From CAYFPX01 sp964519895 (GTDB lineage Bacteria; Myxococcota_A; UBA796; CAJQPC01), in contig CAZFLE010000018.1 in the NCBI GenBank assembly GCA_964519895.1, positions 18,336 through 82,335 on the forward strand: a stretch of 64,000 nt of DNA, in the 5' to 3' direction. This document shows positions 15,908 to 24,430 of this stretch, piece by piece. The stretch's first letter is position 1. Each line of letters starts with the position of its first letter. The notes under the pieces were generated by a model. That model saw only the letters and a list, made by a program, of their open reading frames with translations, was not told the DNA's origin and made no database searches. The position numbers and the translations under genes were made by a program.

Positions 15908-16552
15908 ATGCAGTCCGACGAATCCTCCCTCCTCCTGGGCATCCAGCTCTCAGGCGAGCGCTTCCGATTTCGTCGGCGGGACATCCTGTGGCATCCGGGG
16001 GACAAGGCCACGCACCTGGTCCTGGTGGGCTCCGGGGCCCTGAAGCTGTGCCAGCCTGTGGACGGCGGAGGCAGCCGCATCCTGGGACTGGTGGCCGGCG
16101 GAGAGCTGGCGGGTCTCGAGGCCGCGGTGCCCTCAGCGCCCTATGGCTCAGGGTGTCGGGCACTCGCCACGGGCCATGGCTGGCGGATCCACACCGACCT
16201 CCTCCAGCGCACAGCCAGTGCCGACAGGCGCGTGGCGGCCGCACTGATGGCGGCGACGGCCCTGAGCCAGCGGCGGTTCGCCGCTCGGCTCCACGAGTTC
16301 CTGGATGGCGACGTGGAGCATCGGCTGGCCACGCTGTTGCGTCGTCTGGCAGTGGAGCACGGCACCCCCGATGCTCGGGGAGTGTTCATCCCCCTTCCGC
16401 TCACCCGCAAGGACCTGAGCGAGATGCTCGGGTGCCGAAGCGAGACCGTGATTCGCACCATGACGCGCTGGACGCGCGATGGCCTGGTGCTGGCCCAGAG
16501 GGAAGGGCTCATCCTGCGGGACGCGCCGGCGCTCAGTCAGCGGTGTGCGTGA
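15908..16552 (+). CDS. Crp/Fnr-family transcriptional regulator
   Basis: A 214-residue regulator. Residues 8-115 are a cyclic-nucleotide-binding-type jelly roll (DILWHPGDKATHLVLVGSG, then RILGLVAGGELAGLEA). Residues about 140-210 are the Crp-type winged helix, with recognition segment LTRKDLSEMLGCRSETVIRT followed by MTRWTRDGLVL. There is no N-terminal Cys cluster of the Fnr [4Fe-4S] type, so oxygen sensing by iron-sulfur is unlikely; the effector is unknown. The ATG at 15908 starts the conserved domain. The HEAT-repeat gene follows 75 bp later on the same strand and may be co-transcribed. Confidence 0.88.
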   Translation: MQSDESSLLLGIQLSGERFRFRRRDILWHPGDKATHLVLVGSGALKLCQPVDGGGSRILGLVAGGELAGLEAAVPSAPYGSGCRALATGHGWRIHTDLLQRTASADRRVAAALMAATALSQRRFAARLHEFLDGDVEHRLATLLRRLAVEHGTPDARGVFIPLPLTRKDLSEMLGCRSETVIRTMTRWTRDGLVLAQREGLILRDAPALSQRCA

Positions 16553-16627
16553 GGTGCTGGCGCCCCGCGTGCCCGCAACCCTCTGCGGGGTCGGGCATCC
16601 CAGTCGGCGAACCGCCCAAGGATCGCC

Positions 16628-18184
16628 ATGCCCGGGCCCACCACAGCAGGACTGCCGCCGGCCGTGCCCGCGCCACAGGGCCACGCCGGACTGATCTCGC
16701 GCCTCCACGAGGCCGTCCAGGCCCACGGCACCGTTCGCCAAGTCGCGTGCCTGGCCCAGCTCGCCCAGGCTGCCCAGGCCGTCACCCAGGAGCGCTGCGC
16801 GGTGCTCAACCTGACACCCTACGGGCTGTCTCACCGGGACGTGCCGGTGCCCGCGGGGGATGGGGCCGTGGTGCCCTGGCTGCTGGGGCTGTTCGAAGAA
16901 GGCGTGCGCGAGCTCGTGCTTCTCCCAGGGCTCTCGCAAGAAGAGCTCCAGGCCTTCCTGCGCGTGGTCGCCGAGCCGCCGCCGACCGGGGAGACCCGTG
17001 TGGGGCTGGCGTGGACACGGCAGCTCCCGCACCTGCGGCTGCGGATCTCCAGTCTGCGGGGCCTGGCGCTCCAGGCCGACGGGGCGGATGGCCTGCGCCT
17101 GGCCTGGGACGCGCCAGAGCCCGATGCAGGCGTCGGTCCCGCCGCGGACTGCGACGTCTGCCGTGTACCCGACGCTGCAGCCCAGGCGCCTCCCGATCAC
17201 GTGGCGGCGCTCCGAGCGGCCTTCTCGCGGGAACTCGTGCCGGCACGGCTGGTCGCGCTGGCCCTGGACACAGCCGGTGGGGACCAGGCCCCGGTCCTGT
17301 GGGCCAGCCTGGATGCCTTGCTGTGGACCCAGGACGCCGAAGGCCTCGCCGGGCTCCTGAACGGTGTCTGCGCCGACCACCCAGCCGCCGCAGCGCAGCT
17401 GGGTGCGGAGCTCATGAGCCCGTCGCGGCTGAGCGCGGTCGCGGCGACCTTCGAGGGGGCCCCGGCTACCCTCGCCCCGGCGCTGCTCCGGCTCCTGGGG
17501 CCCGACTGGCCGGGCCTGGAGAGCCTGCTCGGTCGACTGGTTGAACCCGCTGCCCGGGAGGCCCTCGTGGTCGCAGCCCAACAAGCCGGACACGACGCCG
17601 TGCCGCTCCAGCGCCGCCTGCTGACCGGCCCTGATCTGGGCGATGCGCTCCAGGCCCTGACCGCCCTCGGCGCCAGCGCGTCTCCGGCGGCGTTGGTGGC
17701 GCTGGCGGATGCGCTGACCCACCCGGTGCCCGCGGTGCGAGAGGGCGCCCTGGCCGCACTGGACGGCCGCTGGCACGAGGCCCTCCGGGTGCCGGTGGGT
17801 CGGGCGCTGCGAGACCCTTCGCCAGAGGTTCGCCACGCCGCCCTACAAGCCCTGCGCGCGGCCGGGGACCCGCGCATGACGGGCGCGCTGCTGGGGGCAG
17901 CCGCGGGCGACGCCTTCCCCAGCTGGCCCGAGGACGATCGCCGCGCCCTGCTCGCGCTGCTCGTCGAGCTGGAACAGCCCAGGGTGCGGGCCTGGATCCT
18001 GACCCTGATGGGTCGGGCAAGCCTGTTGTCCGCCCGCGGGATCGGGCAGACCCAGCTGTGGGTCGTGATGGCCTTGTCCGAGCGCGCGACGGCGTGGTCG
18101 GGCGGGCTGCTCTCCGAGCTCCGCCCGCGCTGGAACCATGCTCCGCTGGTGCGTCAGGCTCTGCGGGCGGTGCACAGCCGTTGA
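16628..18184 (+). CDS. HEAT-repeat protein
   Basis: A 518-residue cytosolic protein with an AAGGA ribosome site (16618-16622) at 5-bp spacing. The N-terminal 150 residues form a mixed domain (HRDVPVPAGDGAVVPWLLGLF). From about residue 190 to 500 the sequence is helical repeats of HEAT/PBS-lyase type, clearest at LADALTHPVPAVREGALAAL and ALRDPSPEVRHAALQALRAA. Such scaffolds mediate protein-protein contacts. The stop overlaps the TTG start of the next gene by 4 bp, so the two products probably act together. No catalytic motif is seen. Confidence 0.8.
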   Translation: MPGPTTAGLPPAVPAPQGHAGLISRLHEAVQAHGTVRQVACLAQLAQAAQAVTQERCAVLNLTPYGLSHRDVPVPAGDGAVVPWLLGLFEEGVRELVLLPGLSQEELQAFLRVVAEPPPTGETRVGLAWTRQLPHLRLRISSLRGLALQADGADGLRLAWDAPEPDAGVGPAADCDVCRVPDAAAQAPPDHVAALRAAFSRELVPARLVALALDTAGGDQAPVLWASLDALLWTQDAEGLAGLLNGVCADHPAAAAQLGAELMSPSRLSAVAATFEGAPATLAPALLRLLGPDWPGLESLLGRLVEPAAREALVVAAQQAGHDAVPLQRRLLTGPDLGDALQALTALGASASPAALVALADALTHPVPAVREGALAALDGRWHEALRVPVGRALRDPSPEVRHAALQALRAAGDPRMTGALLGAAAGDAFPSWPEDDRRALLALLVELEQPRVRAWILTLMGRASLLSARGIGQTQLWVVMALSERATAWSGGLLSELRPRWNHAPLVRQALRAVHSR

Positions 18185-19155
18185 CGACTCTCGGGCTCGC
18201 GGAGCGGGCGGTCGACGTGCTGGGGGCACTGGGCACCCTGCTCGCCGCCCACGAGTCCCCCGAGCACGGGGCTGAGCGCGTCGCCGGGCGCCGGGCGCTT
18301 CATCGCACGCTGGTGGCGTGGAAGCAGGGCACGGACGAGGTGCTCTCGCTCCGGCTGCTCACCGGGGTGTTCTTCCACGGCTCCTTGTTGCTGCCGCTCT
18401 CCGGCTGGAGCCCAGAGCAGGTCCGCGGCCTGGCGGCCCGCTGGCAGGCCCTGGGTGTGGCGGGCTTCGACTTCCATGCCCAGACCGACCCCGTCGCGCT
18501 CGCCCGTCTGGGAGACGCCATCGACGCGGCACAGGCGGGCTCGGCGGCGCCGTGGTCGGCCCTGTCGGGGGCCATCGTCGTGCGGGTGGCGCGGCCTCCG
18601 GACGCGGCGGCCGGGACCTGGCGAGCGTCCCTCGTCCGGGAGCTTGCCCCGGTCCGTCGGGCGGTTGTCGCGGCTGAGACGCCCGACCTGGTGGCGCTCC
18701 GAGGGTTGCTCCAGCTCGTGGTCGACGAGGCGTTCGACGGGGTCGGGGCCGCGGCGTTGGCAGAGTCCGGCGTCGAGGGGGAGCAAGGCCTGGCCGGCAC
18801 CGCTGCGGTGGTGCTGCGGGCCGTCAGCTTCGGCTGCTGGCTGGGCCTGGAGCGGCCCCAGGTGCTGGCCCTGGGTCTTGCGGCCATCGCTCTGGACCTG
18901 CTCCCGGGCCTGGGGCCGCGCGAGGTCGCCAGCCGGGTGCTCCAGTGGCCGGGGCTGGGCGCGGTCGGCACCGAGGTCGTGTTGCTGGCCCACGATGCCC
19001 GGGCCGCTTCGCTGGGTGAGCCGGGCGGGGTCGCCGGCCGCCTGTTGCTCAAGCTCCAGCGCTCGGTCTCCAGGGGTCCCGAGACGCTGGTGATCGACGA
19101 CGACGAGATCACCGTGCTGCCCGCGAGCGAGCTTGCAGCCCCGGGGCCGGCCTGA
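18181..19155 (+). CDS. Uncharacterised helical protein coupled to the HEAT-repeat protein
   Basis: A 324-residue product if translation begins at the TTG overlapping the upstream stop (TTGA); there is no better ATG/GTG near the start of the coding signal. The protein is almost entirely alpha-helical, Ala/Leu-rich, with no signal peptide. The segment ALGLAAIALDLLPGLGPREV followed by VVLLAHDARA has the spacing of a degraded HD-GYP domain, but the metal-binding His/Asp pairs are mostly missing, so I do not assign that activity. The C-terminus carries an acidic VIDDDEITVLPAS tail. It is translationally coupled to the HEAT protein and convergent with the CotH gene 13 bp downstream. Confidence 0.6.
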   Translation: MTTLGLAERAVDVLGALGTLLAAHESPEHGAERVAGRRALHRTLVAWKQGTDEVLSLRLLTGVFFHGSLLLPLSGWSPEQVRGLAARWQALGVAGFDFHAQTDPVALARLGDAIDAAQAGSAAPWSALSGAIVVRVARPPDAAAGTWRASLVRELAPVRRAVVAAETPDLVALRGLLQLVVDEAFDGVGAAALAESGVEGEQGLAGTAAVVLRAVSFGCWLGLERPQVLALGLAAIALDLLPGLGPREVASRVLQWPGLGAVGTEVVLLAHDARAASLGEPGGVAGRLLLKLQRSVSRGPETLVIDDDEITVLPASELAAPGPA

Positions 19156-19168
19156 CGCTCGCGGGTCG

Positions 19169-20416
19169 CTACTCCAGGTAGTTCCGCACGACTTGGGGCC
19201 TCGCCAGGATCCACTCCTGGTGGCAGGCCACCCGCTCCTCGAACTGGCGCAGGGAGTGGCCCTGTCGACGCTCGGTGCCGGCGGCGTCCAGCAACACGGC
19301 ACCCACCTGGCCGGCGAAGTCCGCCAGGTCCCAGGCTTCGATCTGGTCCGCCAGAGCCAGCTGGGCGTCTCGCAAGGCCTCGTCACAGGCGGCGTCGGCT
19401 TCGCAGCGCCACGCCAGGAGTCCAAAGGGCGTCTTGCCCAGGGTCTCGAGCTCGGAGTCGCAAGGGTAGCCAGGCGCCAGGTCTGCCGGGTGCCGGTAGA
19501 CAAAGGTCGAGTCGGCGCCCCAGGGGCTCAGGCTGATGCGCTCGCCGTCTGGCTCGAAGAACAGGTGGTGGTTGTTGTCGTTGTAGGAGTAGCTGTCCTC
19601 GTGGGCCGTGAAGCGCTCCGCGGCCAGGAAGGCCAGGACCCGGGCGTCGTCGACGTGGGCCCACAGGGGATCGAAGGCGTCGCCCAGGGCCGCCTGGTGG
19701 ACCGGCTCCAGCTCGTCGGGCTCGTGGTCGGCCCCTTCCTGGTCCACGCTGTAGCAGCTGATCTCCTCGTCGAGATCACACCCTCGGGCGGGCTCGTACA
19801 GGGTGCCGCGGCTGTCGGGCCAGGCCACGTCGACGAACTCGTCGTCCATGGCCTCGACCAGGGTGTAGACCCCCAGGGACACGCCGTTCAGCGTGACCTG
19901 GGCATAGCCGGTCCGGGGCGCGGGTGAGCCTGCGAAGCGGTAGGTCCGGTAGGCCAGGGTCTCGGCCATCATCGACGGCTCGTTGACGTTGTTGTTGAGC
20001 GTCAGCCGCTCCACGTCGCCGATGCGCTGGTGGGGCACAAAGGCGTGGGCCTTGATCTTGAGCGCCGGCTTGGCCACCAGGGGCTGGAAGCTGCTGTTGC
20101 CCTTCAGCCGCACGCCCACGTCCCGCCAGGTCTCCCCGTGAAAGGTCAGATCGGCGGGCACATAGGTGTCCGGGTCCAGCGCCAGGGCGTCGAGGGAGGC
20201 CTGGGGCAGCTCCAGGGTCAGGGGGGGCAGGGCCAGCGGGTCGTAGAGCTCAGCGGCTGTGGGCCCCACCGGCGGCGGCCAGGCGCTCTCTCCGACCGCC
20301 TCGACCGGGAAGGGGTCGGCAGGCGAGGCGCTGTCCGGTGGTGTCGTGGCCGAGTCTGTTCGAGCACTCGTCGGGCCGGGCTCCGGGCATGCCAGCAGCA
20401 GGATCAGCGGGATCAT
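19169..20416 (-). CDS. CotH-family kinase-like lipoprotein
   Basis: A 415-residue protein starting MIPLILLLACPEPG (lipobox LLAC). The CotH fold is recognisable: VGVRLKGNSSFQPLVAKPAL, then ERLTLNNNVNEPSMMAETLA, GYAQVTLNGVSLGVYTLVEA, and the late NDNNHHLFFEPDG. By family, CotH proteins are atypical secreted protein kinases or invasin-like surface proteins; in spores CotH phosphorylates coat proteins. A Ser/Thr/Pro linker follows the lipid anchor. The ATG overlaps the stop of the upstream fibrinogen-like gene (ATGA), and the two are probably co-translated. The 19-codon extension upstream is not needed. Confidence 0.88.
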   Translation of the reverse strand: MIPLILLLACPEPGPTSARTDSATTPPDSASPADPFPVEAVGESAWPPPVGPTAAELYDPLALPPLTLELPQASLDALALDPDTYVPADLTFHGETWRDVGVRLKGNSSFQPLVAKPALKIKAHAFVPHQRIGDVERLTLNNNVNEPSMMAETLAYRTYRFAGSPAPRTGYAQVTLNGVSLGVYTLVEAMDDEFVDVAWPDSRGTLYEPARGCDLDEEISCYSVDQEGADHEPDELEPVHQAALGDAFDPLWAHVDDARVLAFLAAERFTAHEDSYSYNDNNHHLFFEPDGERISLSPWGADSTFVYRHPADLAPGYPCDSELETLGKTPFGLLAWRCEADAACDEALRDAQLALADQIEAWDLADFAGQVGAVLLDAAGTERRQGHSLRQFEERVACHQEWILARPQVVRNYLE

Positions 20417-21267
20417 CGGATCCAGATCCAGGTGGTTCCGGCGCTCTGGAGGGCGCCGCCCGTCGGGCCGCACTCGGCGGTGAAACCCTCGGACCAGGTG
20501 TCGGAGCCGGTGGTCTCTCCAAAGGACAGGGCGACCACGCTGTCGCCCGAGTCCTGCTCGTTTGGGTCGGTGAGGTGTGCGGTGTAGCAGAACCCGAACT
20601 GGGGGGCTGGGTTCTCAACCTCGGTGTTCGTGGTGTCGCACAGGTAGTGGTGGCCGTGCCCGGTCGTGAGCTCGTTGTCGTGGGAGAGCCAGTCCAGGCC
20701 CATCGAATTCGTGGCCGGATCGACGGTGAACACGGTGCCGTTTGCGGTCGCGCCCAGCAGCAGGCTCGAGCCCGTCTGGGCCGCGTAGTCGTCGACCTGG
20801 GCCCAGTGGTCGGGCTCCGGATCCAGGTCGTCATTGCTGCAGGCCATGCGCACGTCGGACCAGGCGCCGTCGAACCGCCGGATGTCCAGGGCCCCTTGGG
20901 TGAGCATCGACATCAGCCCGCCGTTCACGCCAGCGACCACGTCGCCTGTGCCGACCTCATAGGTCCACGTCTCGTCGGTGAAGCGGTTGTGGCCGAACAG
21001 GTCCAGGAAGTCGTCCTCCTGCAGCCCGGCGGACCGCGTCAGGTGCAGCACCAGGGTCCAGCCGCCCCCGGCGGTCTCCATGTCGCAGCTGACCCGGATC
21101 GGGGACCCGGAGCCATCGGGGTCGATGGCCAGGATGCTGCGGTCGTCCCCGGCCGCCAGGGCCTGTGCGCAGGTGCGAGGATGGGCTTCGGGTGCTGCCT
21201 TGGACGTGGGCACGGCGGCAGGGGCCAGGCCGCAGGCGGGGAGCAGGATCAGCACCAGTGGGGGCAC
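20413..21267 (-). CDS. Lipoprotein with fibrinogen-like domain
   Basis: A 284-residue protein starting at GTG: VPPLVLILLPACGLAP, lipobox LPAC. Residues about 30-284 resemble the fibrinogen C-terminal globular fold found in secreted proteins: RTCAQALAAGDDRSILAID, then PIRVSCDMETAGGGWTLVLH, the typical CDMxTxGGGWT signature, and a Cys pair late in the domain. Such domains bind glycans or acetylated ligands. It is translationally coupled to the CotH gene. The GTG is 24 bp from the start of the assembly gap, and the promoter region is incomplete. Confidence 0.85.
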   Translation of the reverse strand: MPPLVLILLPACGLAPAAVPTSKAAPEAHPRTCAQALAAGDDRSILAIDPDGSGSPIRVSCDMETAGGGWTLVLHLTRSAGLQEDDFLDLFGHNRFTDETWTYEVGTGDVVAGVNGGLMSMLTQGALDIRRFDGAWSDVRMACSNDDLDPEPDHWAQVDDYAAQTGSSLLLGATANGTVFTVDPATNSMGLDWLSHDNELTTGHGHHYLCDTTNTEVENPAPQFGFCYTAHLTDPNEQDSGDSVVALSFGETTGSDTWSEGFTAECGPTGGALQSAGTTWIWIR

Positions 21268-21291
21268 GGGGCCAGTCTACGGTGTGAGCGG

Positions 21292-21391
21292 NNNNNNNNN
21301 NNNNNNNNNNNNNNNNNNNNNNNNNNNNNNNNNNNNNNNNNNNNNNNNNNNNNNNNNNNNNNNNNNNNNNNNNNNNNNNNNNNNNNNNNNN
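21292..21391. other. Assembly gap 1 (100 N) flanked by an exact 55-bp duplication
   Basis: Bases 21237-21291 and 21392-21446 are identical over 55 bp. This is what remains when two contigs ending in the same k=55 k-mer are scaffolded with a default 100-N spacer. The true distance is probably zero (contigs overlap) or unknown; the N count is not a measured length. Confidence 0.9.
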
Positions 21392-21448
21392 CGGGGAGCA
21401 GGATCAGCACCAGTGGGGGCACGGGGCCAGTCTACGGTGTGAGCGGTC

Positions 21449-21945
21449 TGGTCCAGGCCGAAGGACGATCTGGCCCGGGCGGCGAGCGGGGACCTGGCCA
21501 CGGCCCTGCCCCGCTTCACCCAGGGGGTCACGGCGCTGATGGATCCCCAGACCGGCGAGGGCTTCGAGGCCGTGTTCGGTGCGCTGTTGCGGCGTCTGGC
21601 GGCCCTGGGGGACGCGCTGGCGTCGTTGGACGCAGCGGTCGAGGCCCACATGGTGGCGTGGATCGCCGACCACACCTGGGTGACCCCGCGGCCGAAGCCG
21701 ATCGGGACGCGGGCGTGCACCTGGAGCGTTCGAACGGCCGCCGGGCTGCAGCGGCGCTCCGGCCGCCGTGGATGCCGGTTCCGCCCATCGTGCCCGCCGA
21801 GGCCGAGGCAGAGGCAAGCGGAGAGCGTCTCGCGCTCTCCGAGTCGGTGTCCCGCGAGCTGGGGCTGGACCCCGCGCGGTTCCGGGTCTCGGCCGAGCGG
21901 CTCTTCATCGTGCCGCGGGCGCTGGCCGAGGAGCCCGGGGTCTGA
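21449..21945 (+). pseudogene. Frame-broken 3' fragment of an unknown gene beside the gap
   Basis: After the gap, the plus strand shows coding-like sequence without a start: KDDLARAASGDLATALPRF, then GFEAVFGALLRRLAALGDAL and AHMVAWIADHTWVTP in one frame. The signal then continues in another frame, from about 21670 on, as DRDAGVHLERSNGRRAAAAL and RELGLDPARFRVSAERLFIV, to a stop at 21943-21945. A single-base indel near 21660-21700 would join them. An in-frame TGA at 21440 lies inside the duplicated 55 bp, so no N-terminus is available. It is either a decayed gene or a misassembly edge. The family is not recognised. Confidence 0.5.
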
Positions 21946-21962
21946 GCAGGGGCGAGGGCATC

Positions 21963-21994
21963 GGGCCGCGCTGAGCAGCTGCTCGGCGCGGCCC
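21963..21994. terminator. Long GC-rich hairpin
   Basis: GGGCCGCGC and GCGCGGCCC flank an inner GAGCAG/CTGCTC pair, making a nearly perfect 32-bp palindrome with one G-T mismatch. It lies 17 nt after the broken gene's stop and 42 nt before the TTG start of the MopE-type lipoprotein. It is a terminator candidate without a T-run. Confidence 0.45.
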
Positions 21995-22035
21995 TCCTGC
22001 GCGTAGAATCGCGGTCTGAATCGCTCGGAGCCGCC

Positions 22036-23916
22036 TTGGCACGCCTGATCCTCGCCGCGCTCCTGGTGCTCTCCGCCTGTCGCAACAAGGACGAAGGCGT
22101 TGACTCGGGGGCTGCCACGACGGCGCCTGTGGCTGTGGACACCGGGCCCTTCGACGCCGACGCTGACGGGGTCTGGGCCTCTGAGGACTGCGATGATCTG
22201 GACGCCACGGTCGGGGTCGCACGGCCCTGGTACAGCGACGCCGACGCCGACGGCTACGGTGACCCGGCGAGCGAGGTCTGGACCTGCAGCCCGGCCGACG
22301 ACAGCGTCGAGGACGGCACGGACTGCGACGACACCGCGGCCACCGTGCACCCAGGCGCAGCCGAGACCTGCTCTGGGGTCGACGACGACTGCGATGGGCT
22401 GGTCGACGACGAGGACCCGGACGTGACCGGCGCGTCGACCTGGTACCTGGACGCGGACGGCGACGGCCACGGCCGCAGTGACGCGGTGTACGAGGCCTGC
22501 GTGCAGCCCGCCGACACCAGCGCCGACGGCCTGGACTGCGACGACAACGACGCGAGTGCCCTTCCTGGCGGCACCGAGGTCTGCGATGGCGCCGACAACG
22601 ACTGCGACGGCGTCGTGGATGGACCGGACTCGGCGGGCAAGTCGACCTGGTACGTCGACGGCGACGGCGATGGGTACGGGGCGGCCGGCGGTGCCGTCGA
22701 AGCCTGTGACGCCCCCAGCGGCACGGTGGCCACTGCCGGGGACTGTGACGACACGGACGCCGGGGTGAACCCAGACGGGGTCGAGGTCTGCAACGGCCGC
22801 GACGACGACTGCAACACGTGGGTCGACGCCGACGACCCCGGGGTCACCGATGCGGACACCGTCTGGTTCGACGCTGACGGCGACGGCTACGGCACGTCCA
22901 GGGTGGCCGCGCTGACCTGTGGGGGGCTGTCCGGTTACGTGGCCAATGCCGACGACTGCGACGACCTGGACCCCGACGTCTCCCCGGCGGGCACCGAGGT
23001 CTGCAACGGTGTGGACGACGACTGCGACGGCGACACCGACGACGACGACTCCGATGTGGCCGATCCGAGCACCTGGTACGACGACCACGACGGCGACGGG
23101 TGGGGCGACGGCAGTGTGGCCAGCGTGGCCTGTGAAGCGCCCACCGGCACGGTGGCCGCCGCTGGGGACTGCGACGACAGCGATGCCACCGTGAACCCCG
23201 ACGCGTCCGAGGTCTGCAACGGGGTCGACGACGACTGCGACGGCGACGCAGACGCGGGCACCGAAGGCGCCGAGGTGCTGTGCTCGGCCGCGTCCTGTCA
23301 GGCCGTGCTCGACGCCGGCGCTTCGACCGGCGACGGCCTGTACTGGCTGGACTCGGACCAGGACGGCGACACCAGCAATGCCTGGGAGGCCTGGTGCGAC
23401 ATGAGCACCGATGGCGGCGGCTGGACCCGGTTGTTCTCGAGCCACTACCCGACCTTCTGGACGGTGTCAGACTGGGAGGAGAGTGGCGTCGCGACCGACG
23501 ACGACTACTCTGGGCTGTTCGCCCGCCAGGACTTCGCCGACGCCAGCGGTTGGTACACCCTGCGGCTCGAAGTCGGCAACGAGGACACCTGGAACACCGG
23601 GGTTCGGGCCCACTTCACGGTGTGGGAGCAGGGCCACGACCCCTTCACCGACACCACCGATGGCTCGGACTACCTGCTGTTGGACGGCGAGGAGTCCACG
23701 ACCTGCGACGGCTTCAACGGCTTGCACGACCGGCTCTACACCGACGGCAGCGCCTACAGCTTCACATCCGACGTGGACAGCGGCGACAGCACCGGGTGCT
23801 GGTGGCAGCAGATCGTCCCGGTGGTCCAGTACGTCACCGCCGACGACTACCCCGGGTACCTGGAGGGCTACGGCGGGCACAACCTCCACACGTGGCAGAG
23901 CTTGTGGGTGCGGTAG
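22036..23916 (+). CDS. Lipoprotein with MopE-type repeats and fibrinogen-like C-terminal domain
   Basis: A 626-residue protein with a TTG start preceded by GGAG at 5-bp spacing. It begins with signal ARLILAALLVLSACRNKDEG (lipobox LSAC). Residues 40-415 carry five to six MopE-type motifs (AETCSGVDDDCDG, EVCDGADNDCDG, EVCNGVDDDCDG) separated by TWYxDADGDGYG loops. Residues about 418-626 are fibrinogen-like (SCQAVLDAGASTGDGLYWLD, then WCDMSTDGGGWTRLFSS). The same metal-binding plus fibrinogen modules occur in separate genes elsewhere in this window, so domain shuffling among surface lipoproteins is evident. A surface recognition role is likely. Confidence 0.9.
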   Translation: MARLILAALLVLSACRNKDEGVDSGAATTAPVAVDTGPFDADADGVWASEDCDDLDATVGVARPWYSDADADGYGDPASEVWTCSPADDSVEDGTDCDDTAATVHPGAAETCSGVDDDCDGLVDDEDPDVTGASTWYLDADGDGHGRSDAVYEACVQPADTSADGLDCDDNDASALPGGTEVCDGADNDCDGVVDGPDSAGKSTWYVDGDGDGYGAAGGAVEACDAPSGTVATAGDCDDTDAGVNPDGVEVCNGRDDDCNTWVDADDPGVTDADTVWFDADGDGYGTSRVAALTCGGLSGYVANADDCDDLDPDVSPAGTEVCNGVDDDCDGDTDDDDSDVADPSTWYDDHDGDGWGDGSVASVACEAPTGTVAAAGDCDDSDATVNPDASEVCNGVDDDCDGDADAGTEGAEVLCSAASCQAVLDAGASTGDGLYWLDSDQDGDTSNAWEAWCDMSTDGGGWTRLFSSHYPTFWTVSDWEESGVATDDDYSGLFARQDFADASGWYTLRLEVGNEDTWNTGVRAHFTVWEQGHDPFTDTTDGSDYLLLDGEESTTCDGFNGLHDRLYTDGSAYSFTSDVDSGDSTGCWWQQIVPVVQYVTADDYPGYLEGYGGHNLHTWQSLWVR

Positions 23917-23957
23917 GGCTCGCTGGCCACCGGTTGGGCTGCTGACCGGGGCTGGAG

Positions 23958-24219
23958 AGAGTGCGCCGTTGCGACAATTCGCCGCGGATGGGGTGCCATC
24001 CCGCCGGTAAGTGCGCCGAGCTGACACCTACGCCGCCGATGGGGTGCCATCCCGCCCTGAGGTGTGCCCCGGCGACACTTACGCGGCCGATGGTCTGCCA
24101 TCCCGCCGGTAAGTGCGCCGGACCGACACTTTCGCCGCCGATGGAGGGCCATCCCGCCGGTAAGTGCGCCGGACCGACACATACGGCGCCGATGGCCAGC
24201 CATCCCGCCCGGAAGTGCG
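23958..24219. repeat. 51-bp tandem repeat array A
   Basis: At least five units with an exact 51-bp period (GATGG at 23987, 24038, 24089, 24140, 24191) plus a degenerate leading unit. Each unit holds two mini-hairpins: GATGG-4 nt-CCATC, and AAGTG-11 nt-CACTT. The short loops vary (GGTG, TCTG, AGGG, CCAG) while the stems are kept. The array lies 41 bp after the MopE-type gene. The same family occurs inverted at 44742-45025. Because 51 is divisible by 3 the array is open in several frames, but there is no reason to think it is translated. Confidence 0.9.
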
Positions 24220-24430
24220 TCTCCGCAGGCCGCCCCGCCCCCCTCGTCCCCCGAACCGCCCTGCCTGAGACCCGCTTGCCCGACGGGGTCGCCTCAACGA
24301 CCATATGGGTCCAAGCCGAAGTCATGCCCTGGAGCCAGAACGAATAACAATAGGGATCCATGGGCAAGCTGCTAATGCTTAACAAAAGGTTCCTGACCCC
24401 TGTTTTCCCCTGTTCCCGGGCTCCCGGGGC
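24220..24430. other. AT-richer intergenic stretch after repeat array A
   Basis: No gene is seen. Bases 24298-24410 are clearly poorer in GC than the neighbours and contain GAATAACAATAGGGATCC and TTAACAAAAGGTTCCTGACCCC. The GGTTCCTGACCCC motif (24388-24400) is, from memory, reminiscent of conserved ends near REP-associated tyrosine transposases, so this may be a mobile-element scar. A CCCGGGCTCCCGGGG stretch near the end lies beside the stop of the SD-repeat gene. Confidence 0.35.

Noticed and set aside
18181..19155. Active HD-GYP phosphodiesterase
   Set aside because: Only vague spacing similarity; the metal-binding HD and GYP residues are not present.
23961..24347. Open frame across 51-bp array A (repeated HPAGKCAGPT-like units)
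   Set aside because: A 51-bp period keeps any frame open; both arrays are open in several frames and lack ribosome sites, so translation is unlikely.
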